A DNA stretch of 48,390 bases from Flavobacterium sp. (GCA_030151255.1 JASLED010000023.1:1-48390); one strand, 5' to 3'; numbered from the stretch's first letter, positions 15,272 through 24,119 are shown. Numbers and translations are program-made. Notes: generated by a model not told the origin, from the sequence alone.

Positions 15272-15965
15272 AGCACATTGAATTTCCTTGAACAAATAAA
15301 CTAAGTGTATTGGGAGATAAAAAAGGAATATTTAATCCTAATCCTCTCACAATAAATAACATTCCTATCAAAACTATTAGAAAAGGATAAAATTTCATTA
15401 TATTCTTTCTGAATTTATCCGAAAAAAGATGTTTAAAATAAACAACTAAGCTCATCAATGGTATGGTACCTAAACCAAAAAACACCATATAAAGCATTCC
15501 CATTCCAATACTTTGTGTAGCCAACGCGCCAAACAGTGCAATATAAACCATTCCACAAGGTAAAAATCCATTAAATAAACCAATTAAGTATAACGCTCCT
15601 TTTGATTTACTTTTAAATTGTGTACCTAACGATTTTTTAACCCAAGTAATTAATCGATAAAAGGGATTTAAAGCGTTAATTTTTGCCATTTTTTGAGTAG
15701 GCAACAATACAAAAACAATCATTAAAGTACCTGCTATAATAGTTATTTGTTGCTGAAATCCTGCCAAATAAAGTCCTTTTCCGAAAACACCAAAAATAAA
15801 TCCTAAAAAAGAATAAGCAGATATCCTACCTAAATGATAAGTAAGAATCTGCTCAACTTTTTTTGTTTGATTATTTTGACTTATTGGCAACATTAAGGCA
15901 ATCGGTCCGCACATGCCAATACAATGCAAACTACTGATTAAACCAAAAATAATTGCTGTTATCAA
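15270..15965 (-). CDS. SafE/TauE-like membrane protein (sulfite exporter family), cbb3-associated
   Basis: The 231-residue protein has about six membrane helices and begins MITAIIFGLISSLHCIGMCGPIALMLP; the HCIGMCG motif marks the DsbD_2/SafE-like group. In many bacteria this gene ends cbb3 oxidase clusters and is thought to assist copper handling or oxidase maturation, which its position after ccoH supports. The family name sulfite exporter should not be taken as function. The only start that includes the first helix is TTG at 15965, because an in-frame stop lies five codons upstream and no ATG precedes the motif. It follows ccoH by 7 bp. Confidence 0.82.
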   Translation of the reverse strand: MITAIIFGLISSLHCIGMCGPIALMLPISQNNQTKKVEQILTYHLGRISAYSFLGFIFGVFGKGLYLAGFQQQITIIAGTLMIVFVLLPTQKMAKINALNPFYRLITWVKKSLGTQFKSKSKGALYLIGLFNGFLPCGMVYIALFGALATQSIGMGMLYMVFFGLGTIPLMSLVVYFKHLFSDKFRKNIMKFYPFLIVLIGMLFIVRGLGLNIPFLSPNTLSLFVQGNSMC

Positions 15966-15972
15966 ACTAATT

Positions 15973-16422
15973 CTATTTTAATGTTAAATGTTCTACGCTT
16001 CTGTACGCATTATCATTATATATCCATTCTATTGCAATATCCCAACGACCGTCTACCAAATTTGAGTTAGGTATGAGCAAATTAGAAGAAGACAATGCTA
16101 TTGGCATAGCAAAATCTAAATCTTGGTTAGACGGTCGATATAGGAATATTGTTCCTTTAATATTATTGTAATCTAAATCTTCTGGAAATCCAATTTCGAT
16201 GTTTCCATCATTATTTTCGATTTTCACTTTATCTGTTAACTTAAGAGCAGCTATTTCTCTATCACGTTTTCCATCAACTTCTTGTTCTTGCTGATAATAA
16301 TCTTCTGTTACCAACTGATTATCGTATTTAGCGTCCATTTGTACACGAATTACATATTGCAAGATGAATACCATAAAAATTCCAATTGCTATGGCTATTC
16401 CGGTTCCAAAATTAAATTTCAT
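15973..16422 (-). CDS. ccoH: cbb3 oxidase accessory protein CcoH (FixH family)
   Basis: The 149-residue protein has one N-terminal transmembrane segment (GTGIAIAIGIFMVFILQYVI, about 5-24) and a periplasmic domain with NQLVTEDYYQQEQEVDGKRD and DGRWDIAIEW, the FixH signature regions. CcoH is needed for stable assembly of cbb3 cytochrome oxidase. It lies 15 bp after ccoG and is followed by the SafE-like gene, so all three form the assembly part of the locus. Confidence 0.9.
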   Translation of the reverse strand: MKFNFGTGIAIAIGIFMVFILQYVIRVQMDAKYDNQLVTEDYYQQEQEVDGKRDREIAALKLTDKVKIENNDGNIEIGFPEDLDYNNIKGTIFLYRPSNQDLDFAMPIALSSSNLLIPNSNLVDGRWDIAIEWIYNDNAYRSVEHLTLK

Positions 16423-16437
16423 ACTAGTTTTTGTTTT

Positions 16438-17859
16438 TTAATTTAATAAACGAGGTCCTAAAAAATTAGTTTTAATTGTTTGTATTAACTGATCCCCTTC
16501 ATACAAATCGATAATGATTTTTGTACTATAGCCGTCTAAATCTTTTTGTGGAATTTCTATAAACATTACGCCTTCGCTATATTGCTCTTTTTCTACCGCT
16601 ATAATATCTTTTCCGATTAAAACAATTTCTCCTTCTTTTGGTTTTCTTAGTTTAAATGTAAGATCAGAAAAGTTTTTCATTGTTTTATTTACCACTTTAA
16701 AAGTGTAAACATTGGATATATTACTTCCTTTGTGTTCAAATGTTTTACCTGCTACACGCAAAACATTTGCTTCAATGTCTGTACGCAAAAACAATAAACC
16801 TATTAAAATTCCTATTAAAATTGTAAGTACGGCTGCATATCCTTTTTGACGAGGAGTAAACTTTGTTTTTTCATTTTTTACAATTTCTGTTTCAGATGCA
16901 TATCGAATTAAGCCTTTTGGCAATCCAACACCTTCCATAATATGATCGCACTCATCAATACAAGCTGTACAGTTTACACATTCAAGTTGTGTGCCATTTC
17001 TAATGTCTATCCCTGTTGGACAAACATTTACACATTGTTTACAATCAATACAATCTCCTATTCCTTCGTTTGCTCTGTCTATATCTTTTTTAAACTTAGC
17101 TCTTCCTTCTGTTCTTTCTCCTCTTACATAATCATAGGCCACAATAATTGACTTATCATCAAGTAAAACTCCTTGTAAACGCCCGTATGGGCAAGCTATT
17201 ACACAAACTTGTTCTCTAAACCATGTAAAAATAAAATAGAAAACACATGTAAAAATAATTAATCCTGTAAACTTTCCTAGATGTAAAAATGGCCCATCTT
17301 CTACCATTAAAAACAAGGCATCGCTTCCAATAATATAAGCTAAAAATACATTAGCTATTATAAAAGAGATAACAAAAAATATAAACCATTTAAAAGCTCT
17401 CTTTCTAATTTTTTCTGCATTCCAAGGTTGTTTTTTTAGCCTTATTTGTGCTCCTCTGTCGCCATCTATCCAAAATTCGATACGTCTAAAAACCATCTCC
17501 ATAAAGATTGTTTGTGGACATATCCAACCGCAGAAAATTCTACCAAAAGAAACAGTAAATAAAGTTATAAATACAACTCCTATAACCATTGAAATTACCA
17601 CTAAATAAAAATCTTGTGGCCAGAAAGGAAATCCAAATAGAACAAATTTTCGATCAAAAACGTTAAATAGAAAAAATTGATTTCCGTTTACTTTTACAAA
17701 AGGCGAAGCTATTAAGAAAAAAAGTAAGATGTAACTAACTATTTTTCTCTTATTATAATAAGGTCCCGATGGTTTTTTAGGAAAAATCCACGCCCGTTTA
17801 CCTTCTTTATCAATTGTACTGATAGAGTCTCTAAAACTCTCTTCATTTTCTAAATCCAT
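16438..17859 (-). CDS. ccoG: cbb3 oxidase assembly ferredoxin CcoG (FixG/RdxA)
   Basis: The 473-residue membrane iron-sulfur protein is linked to copper reduction for cbb3 oxidase biogenesis. N-terminal helices include FGRIFCGWICPQTIFME and EQVCVIACPYGRLQG, each with paired cysteines. Two ferredoxin-type [4Fe-4S] sites follow: CIDCKQCVNVCP and CVNCTACIDECD. The C-terminal part is an Ig-like periplasmic domain after a further helix. It is preceded by ccoP, with a hairpin of terminator type between (17880-17915), and followed closely by ccoH. Confidence 0.95.
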   Translation of the reverse strand: MDLENEESFRDSISTIDKEGKRAWIFPKKPSGPYYNKRKIVSYILLFFLIASPFVKVNGNQFFLFNVFDRKFVLFGFPFWPQDFYLVVISMVIGVVFITLFTVSFGRIFCGWICPQTIFMEMVFRRIEFWIDGDRGAQIRLKKQPWNAEKIRKRAFKWFIFFVISFIIANVFLAYIIGSDALFLMVEDGPFLHLGKFTGLIIFTCVFYFIFTWFREQVCVIACPYGRLQGVLLDDKSIIVAYDYVRGERTEGRAKFKKDIDRANEGIGDCIDCKQCVNVCPTGIDIRNGTQLECVNCTACIDECDHIMEGVGLPKGLIRYASETEIVKNEKTKFTPRQKGYAAVLTILIGILIGLLFLRTDIEANVLRVAGKTFEHKGSNISNVYTFKVVNKTMKNFSDLTFKLRKPKEGEIVLIGKDIIAVEKEQYSEGVMFIEIPQKDLDGYSTKIIIDLYEGDQLIQTIKTNFLGPRLLN

Positions 17860-17879
17860 AATGTAGCTTTTGAGTTTTA

Positions 17880-17915
17880 TAAAATGAGTTGAGCTTTAGG
17901 CTCAACTCATTTTTA
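17880..17915 (-). terminator. Hairpin between ccoP and ccoG (terminator or attenuating processing site)
   Basis: A 14-bp stem, AAAATGAGTTGAGC / GCTCAACTCATTTT, with a TTTAG-type loop lies 31 bp after the ccoP stop. On the minus strand the trailing sequence is short (TTTTATAAAA), so read-through into ccoG is likely. No promoter of consensus type was seen before ccoG. Confidence 0.65.
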
Positions 17916-17945
17916 TTGGTTTAGTTTAATTTCAACTACATAATT

Positions 17946-18902
17946 TTACTGAGGCACAACATCCTCCACCTCATCTGTTGTTGTAGGAGCTTGCTCATCA
18001 GAAGAAGTTTCTTCTAACTCTGCTTTACTCCAAATAATATCACCTTCTGCTTCTTTTGCATTTTCAGGATTTGTACCATTTAAAGAAATAACATAAGATG
18101 CTACTTTTTCTATTTCAGAAGGTTTTAAGGTTTTCTTCCAATCGATCATTCCTTTTCCAGGTCTACCTCCTTCAGAAATAGTATGAAATATATCTTTCAT
18201 TCCTCCACCTAAAATCCAATGATCATCTGTAAGATTTGGCCCTACACCTCCACCTCCGTCAGCACGGTGACATACTGCACAGTTGGTTTCAAAAATTTGC
18301 TTTCCAGCAGCTAATGAACTAGGATCTGATAAATACTGAGCCTGCTCTGCTGTCATCATATCTGGGGCTGTTCTTTTATATTCTTCTATTTGTTCTTTAG
18401 CAATTGCCATTGATTTATCGTATTCTTGAATTTGATTATCTCCACCAAACACTGTGTATTTTAACAAATAGATAACCCCAAAAAGAACTGTGATATAAAA
18501 TAATCCAACCCACCAAGGTGGTAAATCATTATCTAATTCTTTAATTCCATCGTAATCATGATCTAAAAGCAATGTATTTTCTTCATCCATTTCTTTTGTT
18601 TTAGTCATTTTCTTCAAGAATTTTTTCACCCATGGTTTTTGAGTAAAAGACATATTTTCTTGTCTTTCTTGCTCTGCAATTTCTTCTGGTGTCATTAATC
18701 TTCTTAGCACTTTATTTGTTGCTGATGCTACAATTTCTACTGCTATTGTTGCGAAGATGAATAATGCCATTAAAACAAATGCTTCTGGATGCTCTACAAA
18801 TGCAGGCTTTTGCGCTGTTCCGCCCATTAAATATTCTATCAACACGTAGTATAATACGAATAGTAACGGAATTCTTATATATACAGGAAAAAACTTTTTC
18901 AT
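17946..18902 (-). CDS. ccoP: cbb3-type cytochrome c oxidase subunit III (CcoP), mono-haem
   Basis: CcoP carries electrons from cytochrome c to the catalytic subunit. The 318-residue protein has two N-terminal membrane helices, a further one near LPPWWVGLFYITVLFGVIYL (the FixP N-terminal motif), and one cytochrome c domain with CAVCH at 208-212 and a downstream Met in the GGRPGKGMIDW loop. Proteobacterial CcoP has two haem-c domains; here there is only one, as in other Bacteroidota. The C-terminal 35 residues are acidic and Thr/Glu-rich. It overlaps ccoQ by 4 nt (ATGA). Confidence 0.93.
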   Translation of the reverse strand: MKKFFPVYIRIPLLFVLYYVLIEYLMGGTAQKPAFVEHPEAFVLMALFIFATIAVEIVASATNKVLRRLMTPEEIAEQERQENMSFTQKPWVKKFLKKMTKTKEMDEENTLLLDHDYDGIKELDNDLPPWWVGLFYITVLFGVIYLLKYTVFGGDNQIQEYDKSMAIAKEQIEEYKRTAPDMMTAEQAQYLSDPSSLAAGKQIFETNCAVCHRADGGGGVGPNLTDDHWILGGGMKDIFHTISEGGRPGKGMIDWKKTLKPSEIEKVASYVISLNGTNPENAKEAEGDIIWSKAELEETSSDEQAPTTTDEVEDVVPQ

Positions 18903-19105
18903 ATTTTATTTGTATTTGAATCTACACTTGGCTTATCTTCATCTAAAAAGGGAATATTGCTCAGTTCTTCTATTGTTTCTTTTTTATAGGTTAATACCCA
19001 AATAAACAATCCAACAAAGAATGTAAAGAAAATCAAAAGAGAAATAATCGGATAGATTTCTATCCCCCCTATTGTATCCATAGTATGTTTAATAAACTTC
19101 AACAT
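18899..19105 (-). CDS. ccoQ: cbb3 oxidase subunit CcoQ
   Basis: The 68-residue protein has one transmembrane helix (about IYPIISLLIFFTFFVGLFIW) followed by a short cytoplasmic tail (TYKKETIEELSNIPFLDED), the standard CcoQ layout. CcoQ stabilises the oxidase. It lies between ccoNO (18 bp) and ccoP (4-nt overlap). Confidence 0.9.
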   Translation of the reverse strand: MLKFIKHTMDTIGGIEIYPIISLLIFFTFFVGLFIWVLTYKKETIEELSNIPFLDEDKPSVDSNTNKI

Positions 19106-19123
19106 AGTTTTTCACTTATTTGA

Positions 19124-21307
19124 TTATTCGTCAACTCTATTTTTAATATCCGTACCTAAACGTTGTAAATAAGCAATCAATGCTACAATTTCTCTTTTAC
19201 TCATTGGCACGAATTCCTGACCGTTTTCTAAAGCAATTCTTTCACTTTCTTTGTAAGAATTTTTGTAATCAGGATCTCCTTCTAAGTTTAAAGCAATTTG
19301 CTCACTTTGTTCTTTAATAGACTCTCTTGCATTTGCAATTTCATCATCTGTATATGGCACTCCTAAAGTTTGCATTACACTCATTTTTTTCTCTATCATT
19401 GAGTAATCAGCTTCTTTATTTGCAAACATCCATTTATACCCTGGCATAATTGATCCTGGTGATGTTGATTGTGGATCGTACATATGATTATAATGCCAGT
19501 TATCCGAATATTTCTGACCAACTCTCATTAAATCTGGACCTGTACGTTTTGATCCCCATAAGAAAGGATGATCATAAACATATTCTCCTGATTTTGAATA
19601 CTCTCCGTATCTTTCAACTTCTGAACGGAAAGGACGAATCATTTGAGAGTGACATCCAACACAACCTTCTCTAATGTATAAATCTCTACCTTCTAACTCT
19701 AATGGCGTATAAGGTTTTACACTAGCAATTGTTGGAATATTTGATTTAACAAATATTGTTGGCATAATTTGTACAACACCTCCTATTAAAATAGCAATTG
19801 TTGTAAGTATTGTAAACTGAATTGGTCTTCTTTCTAACCAAGTATGCCATCCTTCTCCTTTTAAACGAGTAGCAGAAATTTTCTTTAATGCTGGTGCTTC
19901 TGCCAATTCGTCTTCTACTGGTTTTCCAGCACGAACTGTTTTATATACTAAATATATAAGCACAAAGAATCCGATAATATATAATGAACCTCCTATAGCT
20001 CTCATTACGTACATTGGCATAATTGCTGTAACAGTTTCTAAGAAGTTACCGTATTTTAATGTTCCTGATGGATCAAAATCTTTCCACATTAAATGTTGAG
20101 AGAATCCTGCTACATATAATGGAATTACATATAAGATAATACCTAAAGTTCCTATCCAGAAATGGAAATTAGCTAATGATTTTGAATACAATTCTGTTTT
20201 TGTCATTCTTGGTATTAACCAATAAATCAAACCAAATGTCATAAATCCATTCCAAGCTAAAGCCCCAACGTGTACGTGAGCAATAATCCAGTCAGTATAG
20301 TGAGCAATTGCATTTACGTTTTTTAATGACAACATTGGCCCTTCAAACGTTGCCATACCATAACCAGTAATACCAACTACAAAAAATTTCAATACAGGAT
20401 CAACACGAACTTTATCCCAAGCACCTCTTAATGTTAATAATCCATTAATCATACCTCCCCAAGATGGAGCAATCAACATTACAGAAAATACAACTCCTAA
20501 ATTTTGCGCCCATTCTGGCAAAGCTGTATACAATAAGTGGTGAGGCCCTGCCCAGATATATAAGAAGATTAATGACCAGAAGTGAATAATCGATAAACGA
20601 TAAGAATATACTGGTCTGTTTGCTGCTTTTGGCAGAAAGTAATACATTAACCCTAAAAATGGAGTTGTAAGAAAGAATGCTACCGCATTATGCCCATACC
20701 ACCATTGCACCAAGGCATCTTGCACACCTGCATACACTGAATAAGATTTCATAGCACTTACAGGCAACTCAAGCGAGTTAAAAATATGTAATACTGCTAC
20801 AGTAACAAATGTTGCTAAGTAAAACCAGATAGCTACATAAATATGGCGTTCTCTACGATTAATGATTGTCATAATCATATTGATACCAAAAACTACCCAA
20901 ATTACAGCAATTGCAATATCAATTGGCCACTCTAATTCAGCATACTCTTTTGATGAAGTAAAGCCTAATGGCAATGTAATTGCTGCTGCAACGATGATTA
21001 ACTGCCATCCGTAGAAATGAATGTTTGACAGCGCATCGCTAAAAAGTCTTGATTTACAAAGTCGTTGTAAAGAATAGTAGATTCCTGCAAAAATAGCATT
21101 ACCTACAAACGCAAAAATAACTGCATTTGTGTGTAGTGGTCTTAATCTTCCAAAACTTAACCAAGGTATTCCATCGGTAAGGTTTGGAAAAATAAACATC
21201 ACTGCTAATAATAAACCTACCAGCATTCCTACGGCTCCAAATAATATTGAAGCATAAAGAAACTTCTTTACAATTTTGTTGTCATAATAAAATTGTTGCA
21301 CTTCCAT
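19124..21307 (-). CDS. ccoN: cbb3-type cytochrome c oxidase, fused subunits I and II (CcoN-CcoO)
   Basis: This is the catalytic core of the high-affinity terminal oxidase. The 727-residue protein fuses CcoN (about 1-480, twelve helices, with conserved haem/copper histidines such as LHTNAVIF, WYGHNAVAF, HHLLYTALP and HVHVGALAWNG) to CcoO (about 500-727). The CcoO part has a membrane anchor and one haem-c site, CVGCH at 549-553, followed by SQMIRPFRSE. In Proteobacteria these are separate genes; the fusion is usual in Bacteroidota. It follows ccoS by 6 bp, and an Fnr-like site before ccoS should drive the whole unit. Confidence 0.96.
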   Translation of the reverse strand: MEVQQFYYDNKIVKKFLYASILFGAVGMLVGLLLAVMFIFPNLTDGIPWLSFGRLRPLHTNAVIFAFVGNAIFAGIYYSLQRLCKSRLFSDALSNIHFYGWQLIIVAAAITLPLGFTSSKEYAELEWPIDIAIAVIWVVFGINMIMTIINRRERHIYVAIWFYLATFVTVAVLHIFNSLELPVSAMKSYSVYAGVQDALVQWWYGHNAVAFFLTTPFLGLMYYFLPKAANRPVYSYRLSIIHFWSLIFLYIWAGPHHLLYTALPEWAQNLGVVFSVMLIAPSWGGMINGLLTLRGAWDKVRVDPVLKFFVVGITGYGMATFEGPMLSLKNVNAIAHYTDWIIAHVHVGALAWNGFMTFGLIYWLIPRMTKTELYSKSLANFHFWIGTLGIILYVIPLYVAGFSQHLMWKDFDPSGTLKYGNFLETVTAIMPMYVMRAIGGSLYIIGFFVLIYLVYKTVRAGKPVEDELAEAPALKKISATRLKGEGWHTWLERRPIQFTILTTIAILIGGVVQIMPTIFVKSNIPTIASVKPYTPLELEGRDLYIREGCVGCHSQMIRPFRSEVERYGEYSKSGEYVYDHPFLWGSKRTGPDLMRVGQKYSDNWHYNHMYDPQSTSPGSIMPGYKWMFANKEADYSMIEKKMSVMQTLGVPYTDDEIANARESIKEQSEQIALNLEGDPDYKNSYKESERIALENGQEFVPMSKREIVALIAYLQRLGTDIKNRVDE

Positions 21308-21313
21308 AGTTGT

Positions 21314-21523
21314 TTATATTTGATTTTCTTTTTTAATTTCTTTTCCTGAAATACTCTTTTCTGATTTTTTTTCGTCCTTTTTTAATTCATCATCAAACAA
21401 CATACGAACTGACGGCGTATAATCATCATCAAATTGCCCGCTTCGGACAGATTTAATAAAAATGTATAAGAATATTCCTGCTACGAATACACTAATACTT
21501 ATTAAGAAATAAATAACACTCAT
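21314..21523 (-). CDS. ccoS: cbb3 oxidase assembly protein CcoS
   Basis: The 69-residue protein has an N-terminal transmembrane helix (VIYFLISISVFVAGIFLYIF) followed by SVRSGQFDDDYTPSVRMLFDDE, the CcoS signature. CcoS is required for cofactor insertion into cbb3 oxidase. It is the first gene after the Fnr-like site and promoter at 21543-21586 and is followed by ccoNO after 6 bp. Confidence 0.92.
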   Translation of the reverse strand: MSVIYFLISISVFVAGIFLYIFIKSVRSGQFDDDYTPSVRMLFDDELKKDEKKSEKSISGKEIKKENQI

Positions 21524-21542
21524 ACCTTAATTATTCTAAAAA

Positions 21543-21550
21543 CAAAGTTA
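21543..21550 (-). promoter_or_regulatory. -7 box of the ccoS-ccoNO-ccoQ-ccoP promoter
   Basis: TAACTTTG on the minus strand matches TAnnTTTG, 20 nt before the ccoS ATG. No TTG lies at the -33 position; the Fnr-like palindrome takes its place. Confidence 0.75.
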
Positions 21551-21572
21551 ATAAGTTATATTATCTAAAAAT

Positions 21573-21586
21573 ATGACATATATCAT
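21573..21586 (-). promoter_or_regulatory. Fnr-like operator before ccoS
   Basis: The minus-strand sequence ATGATATATGTCAT is an imperfect palindrome with a TGA-N6-TCA core. Its centre is 36.5 bp upstream of the last G of the -7 box, near -42 to -43 from the likely start site, the class II activator position. A near copy lies at 24046-24059 at the identical spacing. Confidence 0.7.
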
Positions 21587-21609
21587 TAAAATCCTACAAC
21601 AAAAATATT

Positions 21610-23991
21610 TTATTTTATATTTTTTCCATAATAATTTGTAAATAAAGTAACAAAAGTTATTATAGTAAATGTACTGATAGGCATTAATATTGCTGCTAAA
21701 AGTGGAGACATCATATTCATAATAGACACGGTAATCCCAACAACATTATAGGTTAATGCTAAAACATAACTTCGTTTTATTGTTTTTATAGATTGTTTTG
21801 AAAATGTTAAAAAACTTAACAAATTATCAAATTCTTTAGCATCCAAAATTGCATCACTTGCTGGAGTAAATACATTTATATTTTCTGATACAGAAATACC
21901 AACATTACTCTGTGCCAAAGCACCAGCATCATTTAACCCATCACCTACCATCATTACATTTAATCCTTTTGCCTGAAGATTTTTAATGTATTCTAATTTT
22001 TGTTCTGGTTTTTGATTAAATGCATATTTTGTTTTACTTGGCAAAATATTCTCTAAGACTTTCTTCTCTCCTTCGTTATCACCCGAAAGAATAAATAATT
22101 TGTAATTGTTTTTTTCTAAGTTTTTAAATAAATCAGAAAGTCCTTCTCTATAATAATTAGCAAATAAAAACTTACCGTAATATTCATTATTTATGGTAAC
22201 AAATACGGCTGTTTCGTTTACTGCTCGCTCAACATCAATACTTACATGTTCTGCAGAACCTATTTTGTATACATTTTCACCTATTTTTCCAACAATTCCT
22301 TTACCAGTGATTTCTTCGAAAAAATTTGGTTTTACCACAACTTTTGATTGCAAGAAAGAATATAACTTTCGACTCAGTGGATGATTAGAACCTCTAACCA
22401 AATTTTTCATCTCAGCTTGTTGCTCTTTGGTTAGTTCTTTTCCATGATAAGTAATTGTAGATTGTGCATTGGTTGTAATAGTTCCTGTTTTATCAAAAAC
22501 AATAGCGTTTACTTTTGCCATTTGCTCTACAACAGTTACATTTTTTAGAAAAAACTTTTTGCTACCTAAAATTCGTATGGCATTCCCTAAGGTAAATGGA
22601 GCTGTAAGAGCCAACGCACATGGGCAAGCTACAATTAAAATTGCTGTAAGTACATTAAAAGCGCTGTTTAAATCTACAAACGCCCATCCTGTAAAAGCTA
22701 CTACCGAAATAACTAATAATATAGGTGTAAAATAATGGCTAATTGTATCTGTAATCGTTTTGTATTTAACAGTTATCTTTTTCTGAAAAACCTCATTACT
22801 CCATAATTGAGTTAAATAACTCTGAGAAACTTTATTGATTACCTCAACTTCTATTACTTCTCCCACTTGTTTTCCGCCTGCAAATAATTTATCTCCCGAT
22901 TTTTTTTCGAGCGGAATGGCTTCTCCCGTTACAAAACTATAATCGATAAAAGCTCTTTCTGAAAGCAAAATAGAATCTACTGGCAACAATTCTTGATTTC
23001 TAATAAGCAACCTATCTCCTTTTTCTACGTCATAAACCTGAATTGGACTTTCGCTGCCATCTTTTTGAATTTTAGTGATTGCAATTGGAAAATATGATTT
23101 ATAATCTCTTTCAAACGAAAGAAAATTATATGTTCTTTGCTGAAACAGTTTTCCTAATAACATAAAGAAAACCAACATTGTCATACTATCAAAAAAACCT
23201 GGACCTAAATCAAAAACAATATCTACAACGCTACGAATAAACATTACAATTATTCCTAAAGACATTGGAATATCTATTGTATAATTTTTTGTTTTTATTC
23301 CTTTCCAAGCTGCGATATGATAAGGCGATGCTGAATAAAAGAAAACAGGCAAAGACAAAACTAAAATCATCCAACGAAAGAAGTTTTTATACTCTTCCAT
23401 CCAGATGTCATTTATATTAAAATACTCTGGAAAAGACAGCATCATCACATTGCCATAGCAAAAAAAAGCTACACCAATTTTATAAATTAAACTTCTGTCT
23501 GTAGCAACCGGTTTTTCTTCAAAATTCTTTAAGCTTATATAAGGTTCATAACCTATTTTACTAAGCAACAAAACTATTTGCTGTAAAGAAGATTGAGAAG
23601 AATCAAAAGTAATGGTAACTTTTTTTTCTGGGAAATTTACCAAAGAACGATAAACTCCTTTATCTAATTTATGTAAGTTTTCTAAAATCCAAATACAAGA
23701 ACTGCAATGAATATGTGGAATATACAACGATACAATAGATGTATTTTCTTCGTTAAACTCCAATAACTTCTCAACAATATCCTGATTGGCTAAAAAATCG
23801 TACTTCCCGCCAATTTCTTCTGGCGTAGCACCTGGTGTATTTTCAAAATCGTAATAACAAAACAAATCGTTATCGCTAAAGATTTCGTACACCGTTTTAC
23901 AACCGTTGCAACAAAACACCTTTTCATCGTAATCAATACGATTAAAGGCCGTAACATCGTTACCGCAGTGAAAACACTCCTTCTTATTCAT
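21610..23991 (-). CDS. ccoI: Copper-translocating P1B-type ATPase CcoI (FixI), cbb3 oxidase assembly
   Basis: CcoI pumps copper across the inner membrane to supply the cbb3 active site. The 793-residue protein starts with a cysteine-rich metal-binding domain (CFHCGNDV, CCNGCKTVYEIF) and an HMA-like domain with HCSSCIWIL. Then come eight membrane helices, the actuator motif TGEA, the transport motif ACPCALALTAP, the phosphorylation site DKTGTIT and the hinge GDGLNDAGALAQS. It lies upstream of ccoS on the same strand, with its own Fnr-like site and -7 box (24016-24059), and is divergent from the crp/fnr gene. Confidence 0.95.
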   Translation of the reverse strand: MNKKECFHCGNDVTAFNRIDYDEKVFCCNGCKTVYEIFSDNDLFCYYDFENTPGATPEEIGGKYDFLANQDIVEKLLEFNEENTSIVSLYIPHIHCSSCIWILENLHKLDKGVYRSLVNFPEKKVTITFDSSQSSLQQIVLLLSKIGYEPYISLKNFEEKPVATDRSLIYKIGVAFFCYGNVMMLSFPEYFNINDIWMEEYKNFFRWMILVLSLPVFFYSASPYHIAAWKGIKTKNYTIDIPMSLGIIVMFIRSVVDIVFDLGPGFFDSMTMLVFFMLLGKLFQQRTYNFLSFERDYKSYFPIAITKIQKDGSESPIQVYDVEKGDRLLIRNQELLPVDSILLSERAFIDYSFVTGEAIPLEKKSGDKLFAGGKQVGEVIEVEVINKVSQSYLTQLWSNEVFQKKITVKYKTITDTISHYFTPILLVISVVAFTGWAFVDLNSAFNVLTAILIVACPCALALTAPFTLGNAIRILGSKKFFLKNVTVVEQMAKVNAIVFDKTGTITTNAQSTITYHGKELTKEQQAEMKNLVRGSNHPLSRKLYSFLQSKVVVKPNFFEEITGKGIVGKIGENVYKIGSAEHVSIDVERAVNETAVFVTINNEYYGKFLFANYYREGLSDLFKNLEKNNYKLFILSGDNEGEKKVLENILPSKTKYAFNQKPEQKLEYIKNLQAKGLNVMMVGDGLNDAGALAQSNVGISVSENINVFTPASDAILDAKEFDNLLSFLTFSKQSIKTIKRSYVLALTYNVVGITVSIMNMMSPLLAAILMPISTFTIITFVTLFTNYYGKNIK

Positions 23992-24015
23992 ATAATTTGC
24001 TCATTTTACCTAGTA

Positions 24016-24023
24016 CAAAGGTC
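24016..24023 (-). promoter_or_regulatory. -7 box candidate of ccoI
   Basis: GACCTTTG on the minus strand matches TAnnTTTG except for the first T, 25 nt before the ccoI ATG. Its spacing to the Fnr-like site equals that at ccoS, which supports it despite the mismatch. Confidence 0.6.
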
Positions 24024-24045
24024 ATAGTTAATTCTCCTAAAATTT

Positions 24046-24059
24046 ATGACATTTATCAG
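24046..24059 (-). promoter_or_regulatory. Fnr-like operator between ccoI and the Crp/Fnr gene
   Basis: The minus-strand sequence CTGATAAATGTCAT differs from the ccoS site at only 2 of 14 positions, and flanking bases (TTTTA before, A after) are shared too. Its centre is 36.5 bp upstream of the last G of the ccoI -7 box. On the plus strand it covers the -33 position of the regulator's own promoter. Confidence 0.7.
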
Positions 24060-24069
24060 TAAAACACAC

Positions 24070-24077
24070 TATCTTTG
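24070..24077 (+). promoter_or_regulatory. -7 box of the Crp/Fnr regulator gene
   Basis: TATCTTTG matches TAnnTTTG, 42 nt before the ATG at 24120. The position 20 bp upstream, where a -33 TTG would lie, is inside the Fnr-like site. Confidence 0.65.
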
Positions 24078-24119
24078 CGGTGATATTTGACTTTTAATAG
24101 TTATTCTTATTTTTTAGAT

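Noticed and set aside
24087..24119. N-terminal extension of the Crp/Fnr protein from TTG 24087
   Set aside because: It would start within about 10 nt of the -7 box and add residues unlike the family N-terminus; the ATG at 24120 is preferred.
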